From contig DATKQI010000320.1 in the NCBI GenBank assembly GCA_035532755.1, forward strand, positions 1-7,241: DNA of 7,241 nt, written 5' to 3'. The translations under genes and the position numbers were made by a program. Source of the stretch: DATKQI01 sp035532755. GTDB lineage: Bacteria; Pseudomonadota; Alphaproteobacteria; Acetobacterales; Acetobacteraceae. Positions 7,165-7,241 of the stretch are shown here, piece after piece (the first letter of the stretch is position 1; the number at the start of each line of letters is the position of its first letter). The notes beneath the pieces were generated by a model. The model saw nothing but the letters and a program-made list of their open reading frames with translations, made no database searches and was not told where the DNA came from.

Positions 7165-7193
7165 GGGGCCTTGATCGGCGCCGATCAGGCCCC
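7165..7193. repeat. Strong imperfect palindrome / hairpin downstream of bcp
   Basis: GGGGCCT-T-GATCGGC (7165-7179) is followed directly by its reverse complement GCCGATCAGGCCCC (7180-7193): 14 pairs with a single bulged T. The centre GATCGGCGCCGATC is a perfect 14-bp palindrome. No T run follows on either strand, so it is not a standard intrinsic terminator. It could still slow polymerase after bcp, protect the mRNA 3' end, or be a dimer-binding site for a gene beyond the window. Confidence 0.55.
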
Positions 7194-7241
7194 GGCAGGC
7201 TGGAGATTCCCTGCGCCCTATCTCGTAGAGCTTGCGAAATA

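Noticed and set aside
6889..7241. A - strand frame open from the window edge into the 3' end of bcp
   Set aside because: It overlaps bcp antisense, has only a TTG as possible start within the window, and shows no recognisable protein pattern.
7146..7241. A + strand frame from ATG 7146 (MEFVHGWGLD...) open to the window end
   Set aside because: No ribosome site, no recognised family, and it runs through the palindrome at 7165-7193. It is too short to judge at the window edge.

Overview
The window is about 7.2 kb of very GC-rich, densely coding DNA. Strong G/C preference at third codon positions, the alphaproteobacterial style of the GlnE and AsmA-like proteins, and the glnE-bcp gene pair fit an alphaproteobacterium, most likely of the Rhodospirillales/Acetobacteraceae type. 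That placement is inferred from protein style, not from a marker gene. It reads as ordinary chromosomal housekeeping DNA. I found no CRISPR array, tRNA, rRNA, phage gene or complete mobile element.

Layout from left to right. (1) Positions 1-249, + strand: the 3' end of a small, probably exported protein of unknown function, cut by the window edge, followed by a strong intrinsic terminator at 290-319. (2) Positions 323-3598, - strand: a 1091-residue inner-membrane-anchored AsmA-like/DUF3971 (YhdP-type) protein, convergent with gene 1. (3) Positions 3616-6585, + strand: glnE, the bifunctional glutamine synthetase adenylyltransferase/adenylyl-removing enzyme, with both nucleotidyltransferase active sites intact. 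Its start codon lies only 17 bp from that of the divergent AsmA-like gene. (4) Positions 6587-7060, + strand: bcp, a thiol peroxidase of the peroxiredoxin Q type, one base after the glnE stop and almost certainly co-translated with it. (5) Positions 7061-7241: 181 bp with no convincing gene. It holds a short stretch resembling an IS21-family terminus (weak call) and a strong imperfect palindrome.

How the genes relate: GlnE sets the activity of glutamine synthetase in response to nitrogen status through PII. Bcp reduces hydroperoxides at the expense of thioredoxin. The divergent AsmA-like protein probably works in the envelope, in phospholipid traffic between the membranes. Sharing this locus does not by itself show a shared pathway. 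The points most worth a second look are a sharp codon-usage patch inside glnE over the deadenylylation active site, the almost absent spacer between the divergent genes, the nested start/stop junction between glnE and bcp, and the possible insertion-sequence remnant after bcp.
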